NCBI GenBank assembly: GCA_024516035.1
Contig: CM044957.1
Location: forward strand, 3,073,017-3,137,016
Source: Bactericera cockerelli
Taxonomy: Eukaryota; Arthropoda; Insecta; Hemiptera; Triozidae
Direction of reading: 5' to 3'
Length of the DNA: 64,000 nucleotides
Shown: piece by piece, positions 23,713 through 49,052 of the stretch
Position numbering within the stretch: the first letter of the stretch is position 1
Layout: each line of letters starts with the position of its first letter
The notes under the pieces: model-generated
Databases searched by the model: none
Told to the model about the DNA's origin: nothing
The model's input: the letters and a program-made list of their open reading frames with translations, nothing else
Translations under genes and position numbers: made by a program

Positions 23713-24690
23713 AATTAGTTTAAAGTCGTTTTTAATTGTCTCTCAAGTAGGAAATTTGCATTAAAAAGGATAAACCTAACCTTTGCATTAAAAAGGATAA
23801 ACCTAGAGAGGATCAGTTTGAAAAAACCAGAGGGGCAATGCTGCTTTGAAAAATCCCGTGTGTTGTCTGTCAGCATTGCTATCAGAATAATTAAATTCAT
23901 TGTTTTGTTTATAATAAAAACATAAAAAAGGAAATCTACTTGAAAAACGTCGAATCCCTGATACTCTTCAGTCCTAGTAGCCAGTAGTTCCATCCAGTAT
24001 AATGAAAAATAAAATAGGAATGACTAATAAGTACTTACATGTGCTCCTGTGAGCAATCTATATGATAGTATACTCTCATTTTTGTGGTAAAAAAGATATT
24101 AAGTTATTTATCTCTCTATGCAAAAAAAAACTAAATATATTATTCTCATTAATTTGGGTGCCGCTTTTGTGGTGTTATTACCACCCATTTTCGTTTTCTT
24201 ACTATCCTAACTATCTTGATCTCTTCAATGAAACATTTAAAAGAGTAGTTTGCTGGGAAAAAGGAACCAAGTAATTAAATAAAACAATAAATAGGAACAA
24301 TTAATTAAGTGCTCATAAGTTCACGTCTCGCAAGTTCGTCAAAATTTCATTGACAAGTGTGGAAGAGTATCAATCTCTTTCACACTGAATTTAGAATGAC
24401 TTTAATTCAAACATAAAACTTGTAACGTTTTTGCCACAAATGACCGAGTCCATCAATTTTACAAAACCTCGCTTTGGATAGAAATCTCGGATTGGAAAGG
24501 CTAGTTCCAAAAGAATTCGTCAAATTAGCGCTTGTGTGCCTGTATTGAGTGAGTCCAAGATTAAGGAAACATTGGTTTTGTCATTTATTGATAGAACCGC
24601 CCATCGATAAACAAAAACTACGACATTGTAAATCAGAATTCGTCAGTAACCCATTGGAGTTCAGCACCTCGTTCCACAATTTCAAGAACT
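23713..24690. other. 3' flank of the ZMIZ gene
   Basis: AT-rich sequence containing the presumptive 3' UTR of the minus-strand ZMIZ gene. A short repeat of TTTGCATTAAAAAGGATAAA occurs twice at about 23,755-23,805. No other gene is seen. Confidence 0.5.
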
Positions 24691-38267
<13,577 letters not shown>

Positions 38268-38318
38268 CTGCAACACAAGAGGAAGGTTCGTTAGACGGCG
38301 ATTCATTAGATGTATAAA

Positions 38319-38649
38319 GCGGCGCACGAAAGGGTCAGTGGTTAAGCACTAAGCGGGACCTTCCGTTTGCCATGCGCGAGGTCCCGGGTTCGAACCCCCG
38401 CGCCGACAAAAAATTGTATTCAAAATTTGGCTACAGTTGTTTGTAAGGGATACCTTCCGGTGCGGTCGTGTTGACCCAGCACCTAAATGGGAAGTATTGT
38501 GTCACTTCTCGCCCATCAGAGGGGAGGCATACTACGGGAGAGGCAGGCTACAACACATACCACAAGCGTCTACAGTAGCTCCTGTTTCATGGCTACGAAA
38601 TAAAAAAGGCTATACGAAAAACTCATCTTTAAAAAAAAAAAAAAAAAAA
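38319..38649 (+). repeat. tRNA-derived SINE, family A, complete
   Basis: A box GTCAGTGGTTAAGCACTA and B box GGTCCCGGGTTCGAACCCCC are followed by the long body (GGATACCTTCCGGTGCGGTC, GGCATACTACGGGAGAGGC) and a terminal CTCATCTTTAAAA poly(A). The best reference copy of the family in the window. Other copies: 1,826 (-), 19,161 (-), 25,999 (-), 28,412 (-), 60,318 (+). Confidence 0.85.
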
Positions 38650-39039
38650 TTGTACCCATAATAGCGAATAGGGTAAAACCCCCGTCCTAGATAGGTTGTC
38701 AAATCAAATAGAATCGTTGGCGTTAGGAAGGTCATTCAGGAGTAAAACATGTGCCACAACCAGTCAACCTCAACCATGAGGTTCAACAATGTCGACCCCA
38801 AATAAGATTGGGAAAAAGCAAAGTGAAAGAAGAAGAAGATACCTAATTGTATTTTTGTCAAATATAACCTACACCACTTTAGTGTTGAAAAGTGTTCACA
38901 ATTAGATGGCAATCTTATCGACGGCCATACTTTGAACAGGACAAGCGGCGTGTGTCATTCCGTGCTTGTACGGAGATAAAAATGATAGGAGATAAAAATA
39001 TACCGTCTTCAAAGTTAAAAACTGTGAAGAAGACGGGGA

Positions 39040-39195
39040 TGTGAATCTCACCCAGCCTGAGTAGGGCCGGGAAGGGCCAGCATCACGAGGTGTCCAATTT
39101 GAACGGTCACGCATTCAAGTCCTAGACTCGCTAAACTTCCGTGATTCTACGAGAACCGGTGCATACAACGCGCCATCGATAGACGCTGGCTACTC
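39040..39195 (-). repeat. 5S-derived SINE, minus, partial
   Basis: The minus strand carries a degraded 5S head (ACACGCTGGC-like start, CACCGGTTCTCG, CTTGAATGCGTGACCG) and the beginning of the body (GGCCCTACTCAGGCTGGGTG). Confidence 0.7.
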
Positions 39196-39566
39196 CAGTG
39201 TTTAAAACGGAAACCGCTAGAAAACTATCCTTACCACAACTAGCCCGATTTGTGTGTGCATACTGCACAGTGACTGCAGCACTGCACAGTGACTGCACTA
39301 TCGGTGTACGGCAGCAGTAGGCCATGTAGAAGACAACTATGACAAGCTAGTAGATAGATAGCGACCTACATAGATGACATGGCCTATTATATACTTGTGT
39401 ATGTATAGTATACACAAGAACACAGGTATGGTAATACGGTTCCCTATGTACACAAAGAGGAGGCAGGAACAGTGTGATCCTATTGTAAGATCCCATGCGG
39501 ATACTGCTGCTCTAACTGTACCAGGACTAAAGGAAACAAGCTGCGATGATGCTCGGAGCTAACCAT

Positions 39567-39783
39567 TAATAATAATAACACTCCTTGGTGGAAGGTGACC
39601 ACCAGGCGAGGTTAGTGCTCAAAGCATTTTCTACCACCTAACCCTCAGAGTCTTATTAATGTGTGGTCACAAACTCAAATTAATGAGGAAAGATTCATGC
39701 ACTGGGTGGGATTCGAACCGACGGATCCCTCCGCTACATGAACTACCAGACCAGCGCGTTAACCACTTGACTACTAGTGCACT
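39567..39783 (-). repeat. tRNA-derived SINE, family B, minus
   Basis: The reverse complement gives GTGCACTAGTAGTCAAGTGG, GGTTCGAATCCCACCC and the GGTTAGGTGGTAGAAAATGC body, ending in an ATT tail. Confidence 0.8.
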
Positions 39784-39842
39784 GTTGGGTTAACTTATCT
39801 AACATCTCTCTGGTTTTTTATTTGATCAACTTTTTCAATATA

Positions 39843-39987
39843 AGGCCGAATTATGAAACAGGATTAAATATCTTTAATTTGTTTATCCAAGAGACTCTCC
39901 CATAAAAATGTGCTATTATGGGTTGAAATTCGCACCAGAGAGCGTGTGAAGGGATTGTGTGGGATTCGTTAATCTAATCCTGTAACA
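39843..39987. mobile_element. MITE, AATTATGAAACAGG family
   Basis: GGCCGAATTATGAAACAGGA is mirrored by AATCTAATCCTGT at the right end. Short and non-coding. Confidence 0.6.
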
Positions 39988-40514
39988 CAAAAAAATAACT
40001 TAGTCAAGTAGACCCAAAATACGATGGCAATACCCTAACGCTAACAGACTAAAGGAATCACGGATCCTACCACTAGATCAGCGTAAAATAGTCTATGATT
40101 ACTCTCCCGTAGTCTATTGATTAGAGAGATAGAGAGTGAGAGGAACACCAATTTGTTAAAGTGGCACATTACATCTCCAGCCTCCTCATCTGGTCTTCAA
40201 TTATAGAACCCATGGATCCTACCTACACCGAAGCACTAGATCTCCAAACCAAACAGATTGAAATCGTTTGATTTGATTTTCAACCCTAATCTAATTCTTA
40301 TTAAACTCGCTTCGGCTGGTTGCTATGATCTGTTATTAGAGAAATGGATTTGAGTCGAGGATGCAGCAGGCACAGTACCGCTAGTTCCGGGAATGAGAAG
40401 GAATTTTAATGTCAACGCGTCTCGTGACTGTGGCAGGCTGTCACTTGGACGAGTTTTAGGCGCGGACAGAGTCACCCTTTCGAAAATTCATCCAAGTCGT
40501 CTGCGACTGGCCGG

Positions 40515-40855
40515 GTGACGCAGACACAGTCGCGAGACGTAGGGGCGAGACAAAGTCGCGAGACATACGGGCAAGACACAGTCGTGAGAAGTAGGGGCGA
40601 GACAGAGTCGCGTGACGTAGGGGCGAGACAAAGTCGCGGGACGTAAGAGCGAGACACAGTCGCGAGACGTAGGGGCGAGACACAGGCGCGAGACGTAGGG
40701 GCGAGACAAAGTCGCGAGACGTAGGGGCGAGACACAGTCGCGAGACGTAGGGGCGAGACACAGTCGCGAGACGTAGGGGCGAGACACAGTCACGAGACGT
40801 AGGGGCGAGACACAGTCACGAGACGTAGGGGCGAGACATAGCGGCGGGGCTTGTA
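40515..40855. repeat. 26-bp CpG-rich minisatellite (about 13 copies)
   Basis: The unit is GACGTAGGGGCGAGACACAG then TCGCGA, repeated from about 40,515 to 40,855 with scattered substitutions. Each unit has several CpGs in otherwise AT-rich DNA. Multi-frame openness of the minus strand is a by-product of the array. Confidence 0.85.
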
Positions 40856-40994
40856 GGGGTAACAGTGCCTTTAGAGTTACAGGGTTCAGGTGATAGAAAG
40901 GGTGCCTAGGATGAAACTCGTCATCTCGTCAGAAGATCGAAATCCTGACAATGACACTAAACGGACTATTATGGTAATAGTATTTGGGGAACAA

Positions 40995-41320
40995 GAAATA
41001 CCAAACCCTTACCAAAGACAATACTTACTATTTTACCGAACACAAAAGAAATACCAAATTCATTACACAAAGGACCTGAAAGATTCAAGGTTAGTGAATC
41101 CCTTCTCCTCTGGTATCTCAGCACCGAATCTGTTTTGGATCCTGGATTCTGCTCGGCCTCATTTATCCTTTGTATCCTTTACCTGATCCTGATTGATCTA
41201 CAAGGGGGAGGGGGGGGGGGGGGGGGTACTGGGTGCGGAAGTCTTCGGAGATCAAGATGACGGAAACCGTGCACTGGTAGTCAACTGGTTAACGCGCTAG
41301 TCTGGTAATACAGGTAGCGT
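40995..41320. repeat. Left copy of a long direct repeat bracketing the Polinton
   Basis: About 325 bp matching 58,072-58,398, from GAAATACCA through TTGATCTACAAGG, a poly(G) tract, ACTGGGTGCGGAAGTCTTCG and a truncated family B SINE head ending CAGGTAGCGTA. I count roughly a dozen substitutions between the copies. It stops four bases before the element's left end. Confidence 0.85.
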
Positions 41321-41324
41321 AAGT

Positions 41325-41522
41325 AGTAGTAAGGTTACAAGCGTAGTTTTTTGAGGATTTTAAAGAAAAAAACTGAATTTGCTCAAGACACGATTTCCAT
41401 AGAAGCGTAGTTTTTTGAGGATGCGAATTCTATAGAAGCGTAGTTTTTTGAAGAAAAAACGGAATTTGCTCAAGACACGATTTTTGTAGAAGCGTAGTTT
41501 TTTGAGGATGTTTATACAAAAC
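41325..41522 (+). repeat. Polinton left terminal inverted repeat
   Basis: 198 bp built of subrepeats GCGTAGTTTTTTGA joined to AATTTGCTCAAGACACGATT. Its sequence is the same as the right repeat except for one fewer subrepeat unit of 54 bp. Confidence 0.9.
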
Positions 41523-41884
41523 CGATTTTTTCTCTCTCGAAATAAAAAAAAAGAGAAAAGTAAAAGAGTTTGTTTGAAAAAAAAAGTGAAGTTGTTTTCA
41601 TTTGGTTTTTAAGTAAAAAAAAAAAAAAAACTTTATTTACAGCTAAATATTTTCCTCGATGAAAAGGTGAAGTGGAATAGAATAGAATATACCATTTTTT
41701 TTTATTTTTTTTTTTTTACTGCTGAGGTAAGACCTTTACTCCAGCAGATAACAATCAAATTAACTATGGGAATCTTCTCCATGAGAGTTTAGTATTATAA
41801 TGAAATACCACACTGGTATAAATATTTATTTTCCTTTTTTGACTCTCTAGTTCTAACTGTATAGAAGTAACCTAATTTTTTTCT
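41523..41884. other. Polinton left subterminal region
   Basis: AT-rich with poly(A) and poly(T) runs. No ORF is recognised between the inverted repeat and the first gene. Confidence 0.5.
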
Positions 41885-42353
41885 TCATTTAACTCTGTGC
41901 TTTTCTTTGAACTCTTCAGTAAGTTCTTGATATGCTAAAATATTTTCCCAATCTACTTTGTCCTTAAATTCTTCAATAAATGTCTCACTCAGTTTTTGAT
42001 ACGCAGAAAGAATTTTCCAATCTAAAAGGTAGTCAAGCTCTCGTATCATATATTCACTCAAATGTTGATAACGGGACACGACTTCCTTGTTTTTGTACAG
42101 CTTTGATAAATTGTTTCGTAAAAACTCATGACTCAGAATTTGATGTTGAAAGATAAGTGACCAATTGAGGTACTCAGAATATCTATACATAAATCCTTCT
42201 GATAGTAGAAAATGTTTGGATATATTATTCCAGTTAACATTATGCAAAAGAAGATTTAAATTGTTGAATGTTTTGGGTTTCTGATTTTCTCCATTCTTTG
42301 ATGAAGTTGAGTACTGGATAAGATACTCCAATCTTCTTCACTGATCAACGACA
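41885..42353 (-). CDS. Polinton ORF with 25-residue DW..YQ.LSE repeats
   Basis: The protein is made of tandem units such as YQKLSETFIEEF and DWENILAYQELTEEF, with four or more diverged units further upstream. Repeats of this kind occur in proteins of large DNA viruses and mobile elements, with no assigned function that I can state. The open frame has no ATG at its 5' end. An ATG at about 42,353 starts a short frame in another phase (MSLISEEDWSIL) whose content also looks like the repeat, so a 1-nt break near 42,300-42,335 is likely. It is the leftmost gene and is divergent from the next. Confidence 0.5.
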
Positions 42354-42543
42354 TTTTGGCTTCTGTTCTAATATTTCTATCACCCTTTTATTTATACTAT
42401 TCCTCTTCTAGAGAGAATAAAGGAGAACAAAGGAAGTGAATCAAATGTTCATTCTTTGAAACTCAGTTTCTCTCTGCTATTCAAACAGTTCACTTCTCTT
42501 TGAACGTTCCTTTTTTTCTTTCTAATTATTGAAAATAATTCTA

Positions 42544-42960
42544 ATGTCCTCTTTAAATAATTCATCACCTTCGTGTAAAATAGAAGGTTGTGAGTGTTAT
42601 AAACAAGAAATCCCTTTACACTTACTGTATTGGTTGTCCCATCAGGGGATTGATCTCAAGCCTTTGTTTCAGAAACCTTATATACACCGGAAAAAACAAT
42701 ATAAATCGATAAGTGAAGCCGTTCATCCTACAGTTCAAATTACAGCTTCTGAGCAATCTTTAGTTACTCCAACAAAAGAAGTCAAAAACTCACAAAACAC
42801 TTTGCAATCTGCAACCCAAGATTTGAACTCCAATGTGAATGTAATGGATGAATTTTTATCCTGGAATGTTGTACCTAATGTAGAGACAATTAATAATAAT
42901 TACTGTGGCATTAGGCGGAATATGCCTTATAAAATTCCATCAACAAGGAAGAATGTATAA
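42544..42960 (+). CDS. Polinton protein of unknown function, 138 aa
   Basis: Starts at ATG 42,544 (the frame is open further upstream but without ATG). Contains a Cys-rich start (CKIEGCECYK), an IPLHLLYWLSHQGID segment and a Ser/Thr/Asn-rich second half. I recognise no domain. It lies 66 bp upstream of the integrase in the same direction. Confidence 0.6.
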   Translation: MSSLNNSSPSCKIEGCECYKQEIPLHLLYWLSHQGIDLKPLFQKPYIHRKKQYKSISEAVHPTVQITASEQSLVTPTKEVKNSQNTLQSATQDLNSNVNVMDEFLSWNVVPNVETINNNYCGIRRNMPYKIPSTRKNV

Positions 42961-43026
42961 AAAGAGTTTCTAAATAAAAATGTATATTACCTCATCTAGA
43001 AAATTATTTTTTCTTCTTTTTGTATT

Positions 43027-43968
43027 ATGAACACTGATTCTAAGAGAAGTTTAGTACTAGAACTACATCAATCAGCTAGGAAATTTTATCCTCGAAGGAA
43101 AATAATTTTAAAAAGTATCTCAGACCTTTATCAAGTTGATCTTGTTGAAATGATTCCACATGCTAAAGAAAATGATGGTTATAAGTATATACTTACTTGT
43201 ATTAACTGCTTTTCAAAAATGGCATACTGCGTTCCATTGAAATCAAAAACTAGTACAGAAGTAGCTTATCAAATTGAACATTCAATACTATCAACATTAC
43301 CAAAGTATCTACACCCAAAACATGTTCAATCTGATATGGGAAAAGAATTTTATGGTGCTCCATTCCGTGATCTAATGAGCAAATATAAGATCATTCATTA
43401 CTCTACATATTCAATAATAAAAGCTGCAATTGTGGAGCGATTTAATAGAACGTTAAAAAATAAAATGTGGATTGAATTAAATGTACAAGGTTCTTACAGA
43501 TGGGTGGATATTCTACCTAACTTGGTACTAGAATATAATAATAGTAAACATCGCACTATTGGTATGCGTCCCATAGATGTAAATAAGAAAAATCAACATT
43601 TTGTAGCAATGCGATTAAATAAGGTAAAACAAACTTTATTTAACAAACCTAAATTTCAAGTTGGACAACTTGTACGAGTATCAAAGTTAAAACATATGTT
43701 TGAGAAAGGATACAAAGCAAACTGGAGTTATGAAGTGTTTAAAGTCGTGAGTTATAGTACTACGTTTCCCAGGGTTTACCATTTGCAAGATTTAAAGGGG
43801 AATTCTATTAAGGGATGTTTTTATGAACAAGAATTACTCCATGCTAAAAATGCAGATCTTTATCTCATAGAAAAAATCATCAAACGTAGAGGTAATAACG
43901 TTCTAGTTAAATATCTTGGGTTTGGAGATGAAGAAAACCAATGGCTACCAATTTCAGAAGTGAAATAA
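43027..43968 (+). CDS. Polinton integrase (DDE, retrovirus-like) with C-terminal chromodomain
   Basis: 313 aa, uninterrupted. The rve catalytic core has Asp38 (YQVDLVEM), Asp103 (VQSDMGKEF) and Glu137 (AAIVERFNRTLK), followed by the usual YNNSKHRTIGMRP. An SH3-like segment (VGQLVRVSKLKHMFEKGY) precedes a chromodomain-like end (IEKIIKRRGNNVLVKYLGF, ENQWLP), which in related integrases can direct insertion. It would join element ends to host DNA. All catalytic residues are present. Confidence 0.93.
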   Translation: MNTDSKRSLVLELHQSARKFYPRRKIILKSISDLYQVDLVEMIPHAKENDGYKYILTCINCFSKMAYCVPLKSKTSTEVAYQIEHSILSTLPKYLHPKHVQSDMGKEFYGAPFRDLMSKYKIIHYSTYSIIKAAIVERFNRTLKNKMWIELNVQGSYRWVDILPNLVLEYNNSKHRTIGMRPIDVNKKNQHFVAMRLNKVKQTLFNKPKFQVGQLVRVSKLKHMFEKGYKANWSYEVFKVVSYSTTFPRVYHLQDLKGNSIKGCFYEQELLHAKNADLYLIEKIIKRRGNNVLVKYLGFGDEENQWLPISEVK

Positions 43969-44286
43969 GAACAAATATATTAAGTAATAAAAAAAAAACA
44001 AACCTTTATTTGGAATAAACCACTAATTATTAAATGTTCAGAAATGATTTTAAACATACAAGACAATAATAAAAAGGAAAAACTTAGTAATACATAGTGA
44101 AAATATTGTATTTTTAATATTATTTTTTTTGATAAATACATATTTATTTATAAAAATAACAATAACAATAACAAGGAGTGCATTATTTAGACTATTAACT
44201 TAAGCCCTAGATTGAACAGGTACTACGGAGTAAAATAAAAGTTACAAGCAAGTAGAAAAAAAAATCAATGATACTATAACTCATAA
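43969..44286. other. Polinton intergenic, convergent genes
   Basis: AT-rich spacer between the rightward integrase and leftward genes. AATAAA-like words on both strands are plausible polyadenylation signals. Confidence 0.4.
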
Positions 44287-44956
44287 CTAGCTATTAATGC
44301 ACTGCTGAAATAATTCATCATTCACTATGTGGGGAGGAAATTTAACATAGTATGATCTCAACAGCTCAGGTGGACAATGTTTTAATAGCAAACTTACAGG
44401 AAGGAAATAAATATCACTATCACATAAAGAAAATAATCCATCTCGACTGAACTTATCAATTGCATTGTTGATGTATTCTGACGAGTGTTGGAATATCATT
44501 TTTAACCAACTTTTCAGAACTTTAACATTCAACGTACTGAAATTTTCTAGAGGAAATCCACTCAGTTTAGATTTCAGTGATTTCAAATTTGGACAGTTTA
44601 TTAGTTCCATATTGTAACATATTTTTTTTTTCAAGAACAGAGTTAAGGAATGTTGCTTTTTCGTGTCCTTTCACCATAATTTCTTTGGCTTTATGAAAAA
44701 TATTTATTATGATCTTTTTGATTTGATTATATTCGATGAATCCATCATCCCAATCAATATGATGAACATTTTTAGTGAGATACTGAGCCTCATGTCTTCT
44801 ATAAGGACTTAATTGGTGAAAAGGAAATGGTGGTTTGAATATAAACTGCTCAATTGTATCACTGTATAGTTTAGTGAATGTTAAACACTTTAAAATTAGT
44901 TCTTTATTACAATCACCACGAAAAAATTGAAGATCACATATATAAGTATCTTCCAT
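44287..44956 (-). CDS. Polinton protein of unknown function, frame break in a poly(A) run
   Basis: Starts at ATG 44,956 with MEDTYICDLQFFRGD. It has FKPPFPFHQLSPYRRHEAQY, HHIDWDDGFIEYNQIK and VKGHEKATFLNSVL, then after a break at the T run 44,622-44,631 continues with NMELINCPNLKSL. The pattern (ICDLQ..., FKPPF, W..G.I.Y, VKG.EK, L..CP.LK.L) matches a protein family I remember as widespread in insect mobile elements, with no established function. About 220 aa in all. The break could be a sequencing error. Confidence 0.6.
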
Positions 44957-45113
44957 TTTTTTTTTATAATAGCACAAAGAAATTTAAGCAAATTTATGAT
45001 GGAATAACAGCGGTTGACAAGTTAAAACATTAACAAGAAAAGGAGACACTCCAGACAATGCTTATGAAGTACTAGTGATGATATCATGTCTGCTTCTATT
45101 TATATGTGAATCC

Positions 45114-48100
45114 CTACTCTATTTTGTAATGTCCATATGCTAACGTATGCACTTTATCAGGAAGCAAATAACGCTTGTCATCAAAAGGAGACAATGCAAT
45201 TTTTTTCACTGTTTTCATTCTTAATAAGTGGTTTTTACTTTCAATTGTTTCAAATTTAACACGAGTAATAGTCTCATTAAAAAGAGAATTTCTATATGTC
45301 ACAAAATTCATTTCATTTAAACAAGTATAAGGAATTCCTTTACCTACATTTTTGTTATTTTTGTTTTTGGTTATAAAAGAATACATTTTAGCTTTCAAAC
45401 CTACAAACTTTACAATAGGATTGGTCGGTGACTCATCTTTAAATTTTCCCAGAACTTTTTTGTTGTCTTTGTTGTACAAGTAGTGAGATGAAGGGTAATT
45501 TGATGTGTCTAATGTTTCTGATATATCGATTAAATCACAATAGAGGTCATTAGTTTTAACATGAAGAAGAAGTGAGTCAGTGTCTGTCATACACAATGCC
45601 ATGTTTTCCCCAAATTTTCTTTTTAATGTGTGATAGTAGTACTGGTACATTATTAGTTTTGAAATTTCTAAAGTTACCATACCAGCGTAGATAGGAGAAT
45701 TTAGAAGAACTGAGGTTTTTATTGAAATTATACCTACTAAATCTTTATCAAAAATTGAAAATTGTTTAAAGGATGGTTTTCTGATATAACATGTAGCGCT
45801 AGTCTCACTAGTGAGAAGAGTGAAGTTTTTATAACGTCTTTTATTGAGTAAAGTGCGTCCATAGGTTGCATTTGAACAGAGTTTAAACAAATTTTCTTCA
45901 AATTTTGATTTTGCTAGCGCCCTCTTTTGTGTGTTGAAGTCAATGAATGGTTTCATCCACGGGGATTGATTGAATTGTATAATACGATGAACCTTTGTCA
46001 CAATCATACCGAGTTTGATTTAAAGTTTAAGATTTCGATAGTGAACAGTATAATTTAATTTTGGTTCAAGTGAAGCAATCAACTTTTCAGTTGGAACATA
46101 TTTTTCTCCCAAAGTATTTAGAAGTTGATTTTGATAGTGAGAAAGCTTGAAATGTTCAATTTTACTTTTTGTTGGGGCCAATGGAAAATCATTCATATAA
46201 TCATGTAAATCCTCTGGCACATAAAGATCAACTTCACAAATATATCCTATATCAGAATCATCAGGTGTAGATATCACCTCATCAAACATACCAATATCAA
46301 TAAATTTGAAGTCTTTGTAAGGTAAGAAGGATGAAAGAGCAGCCCCATAAAGATTATTACAGTCAATATATAAGATTGCAGATTCATTTTCTTTAGCCTC
46401 TGCGTACCGTGTTGGAATAACTGCTACACCTCCTCTAATTCCTTCTTCAAACATTAAATAAATATCTGGGTCTGAAATTAGTTCTAACTCTACTTTAGTC
46501 ATTTTCAACATACTTGACCAGACAAATGCTGGTAAACTAACGAATGAAATAGGATCTTGTCCATAAGTTTGTAACATTGATGAGCGAAAATTTTCAAATA
46601 TGTCAGCCAACAATAGGGTATCACATTTGTTATAAATATCTTGATAATCCCCAAGAGTATTACATTGAAAAGTATTCCAAACTAGTTTTGCATGTGCATA
46701 GTCTTCTTCAGTTATATCAGATTTCTTGATATTATTATGGAAATTAATTTTTGGTGGTAAAGCTGTTTCTTGTAGTTTTTCATAGCTGGTTATGTAAGCA
46801 TAAGGGAAAATTCCTTTCCTGGTGAGGAGATTGAAATGATTTTCATTTGGATAGTAACTTTGCATTATTTTCATTTCATTTCGTTCTAAAGTTGCTGATA
46901 AAGTATCAAGTGATGCATTTAAAAATTGTAGTGAATCAATGAAATCAATATTTTTTAAACTGAAAGATAAATACTTTTCAATTGTTTGTGGAATACATTT
47001 AAAATCTTTTGGATTTTCAATGAAGGGTGCAATTTCTTTTATAATTACATGAGAATCAAAATTTTTGAGGTTGTGAAATACTACAGGTACTCTAAATTTT
47101 GTGTGAAATTTTTCATTGCATTCACGATGAGCAGCACCTCTGAGTCGCCCTGGTTTATTGTTTTGTGATGGTTTTGTATGAGGAAACTCAAAATGATAGT
47201 GGTCAGCAACGCGTGATTTTGGGTGAGTGTTGTCAGTGATTGTAGTATCGAAAGATTCCTCACAAATATGACAGTGAGTGCTTGCCAAATACCGTTTTTT
47301 ATCTTCAACTGTCCATGTTATATTTTTATGATCTATGCGAGAATTTTGAAATGACTTTACATCTGCTAATAGTGTTTTTTAAAAAATGATTAATAACATT
47401 TTCTTTTGCTCTGTATTCCCTCAATATTAAGGGAGTTTGAGTGTCATCAACTATTACATACGCATAAGATGTAGCACTTAATTTACCATCAACACTCATT
47501 GTTTCAAAATCACTGTATATAGCAATGGGTTGTTTAATTTTTTTATTAAATGTATCCCATTTTATGATATTATTTGATTTAGAAGGAAATCTCGTAACTT
47601 GTGGTGAATTATTTTTACATCTCTCGAAGTGTTTTTTATATGCAGAGTCATATCTGAATTTGTTTAGACAGTAATCACATATAAAAATAGGATATTTTAA
47701 TTTGGGAAACAGTACATGTTTGAACAGTTGATTTTTATTTTTTATCAATAAAAAATGTGAAACTTCATTATTTGTGATTAAAAGTAGATCAATGTGATGG
47801 TTATGATTTCGTGAAGTTGAAACATGCAAAGGAAATATTTCTTTATTTTCAAATCCAAAAATTGAAACAGAAAGATTTGGGTTCCGCCTTTCAAAAACTT
47901 TTATCTGTTTGACTTCCATCGGGAAATTCAGGTGTGTGAAGTCCACATCATGTGTCATTTTTTGATAGGTTTCAACATTCACATCATTTAGCTGAGATAT
48001 ACCAGCTAGGATACAATACTTAAAACAGAACTGATCATGTTTATTTTTAATGTTTAATATGGATTCACTGACTTTTTTATTCTTTAGAATAGATGGAGTA

Positions 48101-48990
48101 GCTAACCAACTTGCTCCAGATAAAGGATTATGTTGAGCAATATGTAAATCTATCCGTAAACATTCATGAAAAATCCACCCTGAGCCTAAGCTTGTAAAGA
48201 GTTCAATTTTTTCATTCAAAATGTTATATGTCTTAGAAAGACATATTGCAGAATCAGTGTAGGCATAAGCCGTTTCCAAAGGAGAAGAAAACACTGGATA
48301 AATCCATGCTTCTTCTTCATTACTATTGATTTTATACATAGATACTTGAACACATATGTACCATTTGATACCTAGTGACAAGTTTGATTCAGAAGTTATG
48401 TAATGAGTTATAGTATCTTTCATTTCATAGAGAAAAACTTTTCGAAAATCACTACTTGAAAATTTTGAAAATTTGATTATCTTAAACTTACCCTGAAGAG
48501 CAATTTGAATTTCACTTTCGTTTGAATTTCTCCAGCAAACACTTTTGTGTTGATTAAAATAGTAGGTATTCAAAAACTTTTTTCCACAATCAGTACATAA
48601 TACAGAAGAATGTTTGCTCTGATGTAAATGCTTTTTCATCACTTCAGAATCTCCAGCAATAAACCTACAATGAGAGCATTTTTTCTTCTTTTTACAATGC
48701 ACTTCATGTCGTTTGAAATTATTTTTTGACTTGTACTTCTTACAATACTTGCAAATATATTTACAATGTACTTTATCCAATGACTTGATTTCATAGTCAT
48801 CACAGTTTTTGTTTGATTTTGAAAATTTTACCCTTCTGCAAAATTTTTGGTGTCTCATATAGGAACGATAATTAATTGTTTTGTACTTCGCACAAAATTT
48901 GCACTGATGAAAAATGGGATGTTCTTCGTTAAGATGATGGATTAGTTGTTTTTTCCTCATTGTCTTGAATGAGCAATGATAACATTCCAT
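45114..48990 (-). CDS. Polinton protein-primed family B DNA polymerase, interrupted twice
   Basis: Three open stretches: 47326-48990, 46020-47288 and 45114-46007. The N-terminal part has about six C2H2-type fingers. The exonuclease motifs are YSDFETMS (Exo I), FHNLKNFDSH (Exo II) and YNKCDTLLLAD (Exo III). An HNH/treble-clef insert (CHICEESF, RGAAHRECN) lies between Exo I and Exo II. The polymerase motifs are YIDCNNLYG (A), KLCSNATYG (B) and MTDTDSLL (C). It would copy the element from a protein primer. The first break is a frame change at the homopolymers near 47,371-47,386. The second is an in-frame TAA at 46020-46022. All catalytic motifs are present, so the coding is either recently broken or misread. 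Confidence 0.9.
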
Positions 48991-49052
48991 TTCAATAGTA
49001 TTTATATAAAATTATTGCAAATTTTCAAAACTAGGTCCTTTACAGTTGATAT

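Noticed and set aside
40456..40793. Three overlapping minus-strand frames with repeated SRPYVSRLCLAPT
   Set aside because: All come from the 26-bp minisatellite, which is open in several frames by composition. No conserved domain.
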